The notes beneath the pieces are model-generated. The model worked only from the letters and a program-made list of their open reading frames with translations. It had not been told where the DNA came from and searched no databases. Below are positions 56,804 to 64,000 of a stretch of DNA of 64,000 bases, piece after piece (the stretch's first letter is position 1; each line of letters opens with the position of its first letter). Source of the stretch: Rhyacophila brunnea (Eukaryota; Arthropoda; Insecta; Trichoptera; Rhyacophilidae); contig JAGYXB010001749.1 in the NCBI GenBank assembly GCA_022495005.1, positions 1,240,001 through 1,304,000 of the forward strand, read 5' to 3'. The position numbers were made by a program, and so were the translations under genes.

Positions 56804-57004
56804 TACGGCGTATTGAAACTCTGTGTTTTTAAAAATCTATACAACATTATTATAGATATACGACAATTTCATTATTAAATGTTATATTTTTCGTGAAAGG
56901 TCATAGTTATATTTATCGCTGTTCTGTTTTGTCACTGTTCTGTTTTTTTTATGTCCTGTTTTGTCACCGTTCTGTTTCTTCATGTTCTGTTTATCCATGG
57001 AACC

Positions 57005-57560
57005 AAAATTTCTACCACATCCAGTAGGGTAAGTCAGTTCCTGTTAATTTCGTGTCACCTGATTTCATCATGTGGCATCTTGCTAGTATAATAATATATA
57101 TTGAACTACCAAAGTGCGACCATTACCACATTTTCATTAATTTCCAACTACACAACAGTAAAGTTGTTGCATATGATGAATAGGTTTTAAAAACATTCTG
57201 CTTTCTTGGTAACTATTTCAGACCAGCGAAATATTAGGCGGCACTATATAGACATCTAAGAATGGCGCAATGTTTACACATAGTTCCATAATTGGTAAAT
57301 TGTAATTACTTATCATTAAATTTCCAACAATATGACGCAGTTTCTCAAATTGTGGCAGTTAAAATTCGCCAGTATTATTCTGTGTACACAATGATATTTA
57401 TTGAACATCACAAAAATTCCAGCGACTATGTGTACTTTTAGCTTTTTATAAATAGGTATAAATCAACACAGCTTACGTGAGACATACAAAACTAGGATTA
57501 ACCCATATTATATCATTCGTATTGAGACTTATTGAGTGTCTACAAACTTTACACGTCATT
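57005..57560. other. AT-rich intergenic DNA
   Basis: No gene seen. Confidence 0.5.
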
Positions 57561-57569
57561 TACCTATAG

Positions 57570-58178
57570 CATGGTTAGCGAACCTTTTTACGTACGGGTG
57601 ACAAAATTTCCCAAATATTATTTTTCAACCGTCTGTCATGGGGAAAAGTGGTTCTTAAGAATCCTATTTAAAAATGATGATGTTCTAGATACCATTCACA
57701 GAACATAACACACATAATATAGCTTTGTCGCTTTTTTCAATTACGCCATACATTTCGGTCCACCAATTTTGAAACCGTCTGCAAGAATTACTTCTACTAG
57801 CTCCACCACGTTTTTGTTTCTTATTTGGTACAGTCATTTTTTGTTGGTAGAAATGAAATTGTTTGTTAATGTATAAATTAGTTTGGTTCTTTACGCACAA
57901 ATTGACACTAGAATCGCTCCGGTCAGATGAGGCATTCTCTCGCTACAGTGATCTGATGTATTGTAAATCGATCAAAATTAGAGGTTCGCGGCACGGCATC
58001 TTCCACCGCCTGATAAAGTTAGTGCGATAATATTATAAATAACGCATAAACCCTAATGACCGACCTATGCAATTATATATTTACATTAAACGTAATGATT
58101 ATTCTTCTGATCTGTCATTTATTATTATTATAGGTTTTTTTTTCACTTCAAACGCGTGCCATAGGTTCGCCACCACTG
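57570..58178. mobile_element. Deleted hAT element with transposase N-terminus, 609 bp
   Basis: TIRs CATGGTTAGCGAACCT (left) and CAGTGGTGGCGAACCT (right, minus strand). A perfect 8-bp duplication ACCTATAG lies at 57562-57569 and 58179-58186. It keeps a piece of transposase on the minus strand (57685-57837), unlike the other hAT elements here. Confidence 0.92.
57685..57837 (-). pseudogene. hAT transposase N-terminal fragment (zinc-finger start)
   Basis: From the ATG at 57837 the frame reads MTVPNKKQKRGGASR, then FQNWWTEMYGVIEKSDKAIL and CVLC before TAG. A Lys/Arg-rich start, F-X3-W-X3-Y and a CVLC pair are the beginning of hAT transposases of the kind related to GTF2IRD2/ZBED-type host genes. 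The catalytic region is gone. The frame extends upstream to 57900, but those residues have no family resemblance. Confidence 0.55.
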
Positions 58179-58186
58179 ACCTATAG

Positions 58187-58759
58187 GCAGCTGGTGCCTA
58201 AAATTCTTGGTAAAGTACCTACGGATTACAATCTATTATTTGCTATAACTAAATATAAGTGAAAAATGTGACATAGTGTGTCATAATTGAGTAACTACCT
58301 AAAATTAAGGTAATTCATAAACACTATTTACACTTATTATTTATCACCAGGCCAAACCGGAGACTGATGCGTGGAGACCTCGTCTATTCCACTGCAATGG
58401 ACTTGTTATATGACTAGTTTTGTGATTTGGTTTTTGTCATTTTTTTTGTTTTTGTACTATTTCAATATAATTATATACCTATAGATATATACTAACGCCT
58501 CGCATATGAGCCATTTACAGAGGTATCGTAATCCAAATATCTCTCCTCTAGTTCTGTCTATACTGCTGCATCTGTCTACCTTTCCTTTCATTAAGTGAAG
58601 TAAATCATATTTCTCATTTCGGAATATACTGGACGCTGCGTTCGATTTAGCAATAAGTTCTTTACGCTTAATGATTATTTAAAACTCCTCATTAATGACG
58701 TGATTGGTCCTTGAAGTCTCCAGTTTTCTGATGAGCAGTTTTAGTCAGATTTATACTCC
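58187..58759. other. AT-rich intergenic DNA
   Basis: No gene seen. Confidence 0.5.
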
Positions 58760-58792
58760 ATAGAACACGTGGTCGTAGACCACGTGTTCTAT
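58760..58792. repeat. Perfect palindrome with two CACGTG boxes
   Basis: ATAGAACACGTGGTC, spacer GTA, then the exact complement GACCACGTGTTCTAT. Each arm holds an E-box CACGTG. Confidence 0.85.
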
Positions 58793-60122
58793 ACGTCATA
58801 TTAAAATTTAAAATAATAATATTCTCGTAGTTATTTATTAAATGGTTATATTTTTTTGGACATTTTATAATGTTTGACAATCTTTCATTCCTTCATCATC
58901 CCTTATGTATTTATTCAACAGGTGTTTTGTAAAAATCACGTTTTCATGCCATGGTGCGTGTATAATAATTATGTAAAGGAAGGTCAAAATACTTCCATCT
59001 CGCTTTAACCCCTAGGTTATTCATATTATCACGCGAATACGCTTGCAAATAATATTATATTCAACCCTATGTTGGAACGGTATTAAATTCATATTATGTA
59101 GGACACATGGGACATATAATATAAATATTATTATAATTCAGTCCTTCCCAATTATTATTTATTTTATCAGGTAAACTGAAATTGATTATAGCATTCTAAG
59201 ATATAAGTATATACTTATGTGATTATATTATCTATCTTCTTCTTCCCTGGTACTACTACGGGTTCGACGTCGACAACATCACAAGATTCCACCTATTTTG
59301 AGCGACTGATAAAAAAACCTCTACAAATTGATCATCGACTATAGATATCAGTAGCTAAGGTTGCAGATAGGCAGTTAAGATCCGCTATAAATGGTGCGCG
59401 CTAAACTTTGTCAGTCATAAGTATTTGTTATCATTGAAATAAGACTACACTTTACAGATGGTGTTGGTTAGTTTTTAAAATTCAATTAAACCTTGCGAAA
59501 ACCAAGCCATAATAGATAATAGTCAAAAAATACTCGTCTATCTATAATTACTATGCAATTAAATCATGCATAACTTTGAATATTTTATAGGTATAATTAT
59601 ATTTTTTATCTATCATAGTTTGGATTAGGCAGGGCGTAATGAATTTAAAAAAATGAACCAACAATATGTGTAATACATAATAATTATGTATTCTTAATCC
59701 AACGAAAACAAATAAGTATTAATGAAAAAGTGTGCAAAATTTTGTCGTATCGCCCAAAATGTACCAAAATATTATGGTTTGGTTAGGCAGGGTTTAATTG
59801 ATTTTTTTAAACTAACCAACAATATCTGCAATTTGTAGTTTTAGTTCAATGAAAGCAAATACGTATGACCGATAGAGTTTAGTATGCAATATTTATGTCG
59901 GATCTTAATATCCTACTTCCACCCTTCACCACTGGTTCTGTTAACATAACATAATGTCGACAGTGTGAAAAATAGAATGAGACGTATTTAATACTGCTAG
60001 TCTTTTGTATTTGCATATATTATAATCGGTACTATAATTTGCATTTTTCGGAAACAAGTAAACGGCACACGCGCATACTGTTGTACGCAACTTGCGTACA
60101 CACATTCGTTCTTTATCAATCA
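58793..60122. other. Intergenic DNA with old two-copy repeat
   Basis: A unit beginning TTTGG(A)TTAGGCAGGG, with ACCAACAATAT further on, occurs at about 59620 and again at 59774 (period near 154). A hAT-like end CACCACTG lies at 59930-59937 without a partner. No gene seen. Confidence 0.45.
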
Positions 60123-60130
60123 CTAAATAC

Positions 60131-63100
60131 CAGTGGCGAAGGGTGACTTTTGGAAAGAGGTAGGCTGTGGAGATATGATAAAAAGAGCACACTTGTCAGG
60201 TATACTTACGAGAATAGTACGATATTTACTACTAATGAATAGGCACACACTAATAAATGATAACGACACACTAATTCAATGAAACTTCAAAAACTCATTG
60301 ACGACATAAAAATGAGCGATGTGTTTAAATTACGTATTTTTCAAAGGCTTCAAATTATTGGGTAAGTATATATATGCAATAACAGCAAGTATTTTAATAA
60401 AAAATCGAGCAAGTATTTTATTAAAAAGGTGGGAACTATTTAATATGAACAGCAAGTAAAAAATGATTATTGGTAAGTATTATAATATAACAATGGAAGT
60501 ATTTAAATTATGATAGGGAATTATTTAAACAATTTCTGGGAATTATTTAAATAATTAATGGTAAGTATAAATATCAATTTGTCAGTATAAAATCTATTTT
60601 GGACAGATTTTTTCTTTTACAGAAATAACTTATTTAGTAGCTTCCTTATTATGTTAAATTTAGTAGGATAGTATTGTTCTTTCTATCTGACTCTCCAGAA
60701 CAGATTGTACTATTAGAATGGTATTTCTCTATTATTTCATCCCTTACGCCCATTTAGTGTAGCAGCATTTGTGTATCTATAAAATGGCTCAATGATACAA
60801 TGCAAGTCTCCTGAGCAAGCTTCTAGTGCCTTTAAGTTACTATTTCATTTTAACTATCAGCTGTAGCTTAACTTAACTGCACATTCCGAACCATCAGTTG
60901 TAGGTAGCTGTTAGGCATACACTCTTGATCTAAGCGCACTTCAAAGATATATGTAACCTTACCTTATGAGATTCAAACCCTTAATCTCTACTTCATTGCG
61001 GAGTTAAATAAATTGTAGTGTCTATTATATACATTTTCAACTTTGCAATAATAACAAGACATACTTCAGACTTGTATAGTGCTTATTACATATTATTTTC
61101 AGTATCAGAATTAAATAATAAGACAGACTTCAGTTGTTTACAATAAATGTATTTCTTGTGTTCAAAAATTCACAATAATAACAAACATATGACAGAATAA
61201 GACGTTTCCTTCAATGACATATCAATTACATACAACCTATTACTAAAGACGACCGATGTCGATCAATGTGAATGATTGAAAATGATAATCTAGAATACAC
61301 ACCCAGTCAAACGATAACATAAAAATCTTTTCCTTCAATTACGTACAACCTATTACTAAAAACGTTATGAAATTCATAAAAGAAAACATAAAATTTGTGT
61401 TGTTTTTACTGTTATATTATTTTATGCAAGTCTACATTTAAATAACACAACATTTTAGGATTATCGGAAAACATTCCGATAATCGCAACTTTTGACAGCT
61501 CGATTTTTTTATTCGTTCGTTGATCAGTATTAGAGCATAGACAAATCGGACGACTTATTAATTGTCCTCGGACTTTTGGCTCGCCAATGGCAATACGTTT
61601 CACGGTCTTGTTTACATTACATACTGTAATAAATTAACAATATTAAATTATTATCTGATTCGGCATTAACACTAATAGTAAAAATAATAATATACATATT
61701 ATATAAATAATTAAGATACTTACTTAAATTAGTAATTTTAAAAGACGTTGATAAAAACCTTTTTTGTAGTGATGAGTAAAAAATTAAAAAAAATTAATTG
61801 AGATAAATTTAATATCATACTATTACTATTAATTATACAATAATAACAATAATAGGTAATAAAAATGTACTTAGTTTAAAAAAATGATTTCTGTAATATT
61901 TGTAGTACCTACCTAGAGAACCTATATTTTTGATCAATTATTAATTTAATCTTTCAGGTTATTCGCATTTATTCTGTGAAATGTCCATCTAGCTCTTTTT
62001 TCTGCACCTCTGCGACTTCTTATTTGATCTTCTTTTAATAATAATATAATCATAAATAGTTTGTTCTTACCGATATTCATGAATGCATAGACTAATATAC
62101 TTTATATGCGATAATGGTAACCCTAAAATGCCGTGCGCCTCATTGAATGTTTTTTACTTTTCATACCATCAAAATAATAATGGATATTGATTTTATCTAT
62201 TGGCACATGTCATTTTAATAATGATTATTTATTTTTACTACTGATTTTTGAATATTATTTCTTGCTGTACCATTATTTTACATTCAACATTAAAACTGGC
62301 GGGCTTATACCGATACTTTGAAATAAATACTTTTCAAAATTGTCTATTAATACTTGCTTCAAAAATGCACGCCTTTTTCAAAACATGTATACCCATCAAA
62401 AATCATTAGATAAAATTTATTTTTATTTTTAAAAACAATCTATACTTACTTATTTATTAATATTCGATTAAACGCCATTGAAATTATTTTTTTAATTATC
62501 TAATTATTAATGATTTTGGACAAAGTGCACAGTCGTGACAACAATATTATGCGCGAATGTTTTAGGCTCTGCGAAAGGAGCTTGCCTCATTTCGTACAAA
62601 TCAGCAGACTTGCTGAGGTTACGAGACGTAAAGTCCATACAAAAAAAATTCAGAATTATTCCAAACATAATCGGAAATTTATTTACGTCGAGAAGTCGCG
62701 GCATTTATTATTTAATTTACGGCGCGGCGCGCTGTGGTTTTTTTAATACCTTTGCAGTTGTTTTGTAAACTGTGTAATACTGTAATACATTCCTACATAT
62801 CGTCGTTGAAACTAGAAAATTGTGTAACTCCGTTTTAATCGAAAATTGACTTTGAATGCCATCTAGTGGCCGTTGATAATATCTATCCGTCTTGCAAATT
62901 TTGTAATTCCATAAAAATTCTATCATTGTTAAATCATGGATGATTTCACTCCAAAACCATACATTTGTATAGGAAACCATAATGTTTTTTGTCTCTCCTG
63001 TAAAGTAGTGTTTTTGGAGTTACACAATTTTCTAGTTTCAACGACGATATGCGATCTCGTTGGCAAAATAAATTATTTTTATATAACATAAAATAATGAA

Positions 63101-63198
63101 GTGATTAAGTATATAAATATGTCAATATGCAATTAAAAAATATTTTTCTTAAGAAGGTAGGCTTTAAATAATCGCCTAGTATGGAGTCTTCGCCACTG
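60131..63198. mobile_element. hAT element, 3.07 kb, without recognisable transposase
   Basis: TIRs CAGTGGCGAAG at both ends (60131-60141 and 63188-63198). A perfect 8-bp duplication CTAAATAC lies at 60123-60130 and 63199-63206. The length would suit an autonomous hAT, but the interior has only short frames with no known domain, so it is decayed or carries unrelated filler. A 256-bp hairpin element lies inside at 62796-63051. Confidence 0.82.
62796..63051. mobile_element. MITE with 36-bp perfect inverted repeats
   Basis: CATATCGTCGTTGAAACTAG and 16 more bases at 62796-62831 are exactly complementary to 63016-63051. The interior of 184 bp is AT-rich, and the target duplication is unclear. Perfect arms suggest a recent insertion, younger than the surrounding hAT. 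Confidence 0.8.
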
Positions 63199-63206
63199 CT
63201 AAATAC

Positions 63207-64000
63207 TAATTACCCAAATAACAGGTGATTAGTGACATTCTATCTATGCATCAGGGCGTAACGCAGTATCAATAAAAGTCGATGCACCAGTATTAGTTTT
63301 AATATACATTTTAAGAATCACTGTGCATTGTTATATACGTGTTCTGGCGAGCCTGTTTTCATAACATATTCACGTCTGGTTCAAAATTGACGCTTTTTAT
63401 GTTCCTTGTGTCTATATAATATATTTGGATATATTTTTAGGATTAGTTTGTCAACAGCTTATTTGAGAGAGTAGGTACCCAACAGACGTGGTTTGATTAT
63501 CCTGTGACAACAAAGGAAAATCAAAATTCATACAAAAAGTTAGATCGAAACACACTTTTTGTTTATATCATGTAAATCTAACACATGTGTTTTATGGTCT
63601 TTGGAGCCGGCTGTGTTTATTATAATTTTACGTAAATTGAATACAGTCATCACGAACTGGGGTTTTCGCATAGAGTTTGTCGTATAACTAGAAGGATTGA
63701 TATTATAATTACAACGCTTGATGGCTTTCCGTAACGTTTCAGTGTGATAGCCGTAAAATGTTTTATTCAAATTGATTTATCTAATATATACCGACTGAAA
63801 ATTACATATTAAAAATCTAAAGCGTTCAATAACATACCATAATTAACAAAGAAATATAATTGTTAACAATATTTATGAAAATAAAATACAGGGTTGGTAA
63901 TGTGAGCAAACATGTACACGGAAGCACACCCAGAGAATTAAGTAGACCCTAATAATAAAAAATATAGGTAGGTATAGATAGATCCTATGTATAGAAAACA
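63207..64000. other. AT-rich intergenic DNA to window end
   Basis: A minus-strand frame of 76 codons (63540-63770) shows no known domain. Nothing else supported. Confidence 0.5.

Larger units (their letters stand above)
53656..57004. mobile_element. TIR element with iteron-like GACAAAACAGAAC subterminal repeats
   Basis: The left end (53656-53712) starts GGTAACCGGACAAAACAGAAC and has three direct units of GTGACAAAACAGAACA. An inverted copy with one unit ends at about 56240 (minus: GGTTCCATGACAAAACAGAA, then CAGCCAGGGG). Another with four or more units ends at 57004 (minus: GGTTCCATGGATAAACAGAA). The left and inner-right arms also share ATTCATTTTTGTGGAAT. The LINE at 54214-56149 lies inside. 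It may be one element of about 1.4 kb plus the LINE, or two overlapping elements. No transposase seen. Confidence 0.6.

Noticed and set aside
1..64000. CRISPR arrays, bacterial operons, riboswitches
   Set aside because: No regularly spaced direct repeats with unique spacers and no prokaryotic gene organisation; the DNA is clearly insect-like.

Overview
This is eukaryotic DNA from an insect, and most of it is transposable elements. The AT-rich background, the many GTACCTACCTA-type stretches, the TTAGG-like pentamers and the mixture of Jockey-type, RTE-type, Gypsy, mariner and hAT elements suggest an aphid or a related hemipteran. That species guess rests on sequence texture, not on a recognised host gene. 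Nothing bacterial (operons, ribosome binding sites, CRISPR) was seen.

Left part (1-25.4 kb) holds the large elements. A broken RTE-type reverse transcriptase lies on the minus strand at 1-800, followed by a decayed tandem repeat and a TTAGG-like patch. Two Jockey-clade non-LTR retrotransposons of one family follow head to tail on the minus strand (2398-9621 and 9622-15341). Both carry a gag-like ORF1 with zinc knuckles and an ORF2 with endonuclease and reverse transcriptase. ORF1 of the second is intact; ORF2 of the first has one visible in-frame stop and that of the second has two frameshifts. A 1.4 kb near-perfect palindrome bounded by TTAA sits in the 5' part of the first. At 18.0-25.4 kb is a decayed Ty3/Gypsy polyprotein (gag, protease, RT, RNase H, integrase) interrupted by a complete-ended mariner.

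Middle (25.4-34 kb): a truncated THAP-like reading frame, a 2.2 kb TIR element with a PHD-like finger (pogo/Tigger-like), and the two best candidates for host sequence. These are a terminal coding exon with splice acceptor, stop codon and poly(A) signal (31200-31690) and a possible promoter plus 5' non-coding exon (33.4-33.7 kb).

Right part (34-64 kb) is non-coding DNA with many short elements. Five non-autonomous hAT elements have recognisable TIRs and 8-bp target duplications (35279-35954, 42052-42860, 48393-48937, 57570-58178, 60131-63198). There is a second, internally deleted copy of the palindrome (37547-38442), several LINE 3' ends, small hairpin MITEs, and an element with iteron-like GACAAAACAGAAC repeats into which a LINE with intact ORF1 has inserted (54214-56149). 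No complete host gene is visible.
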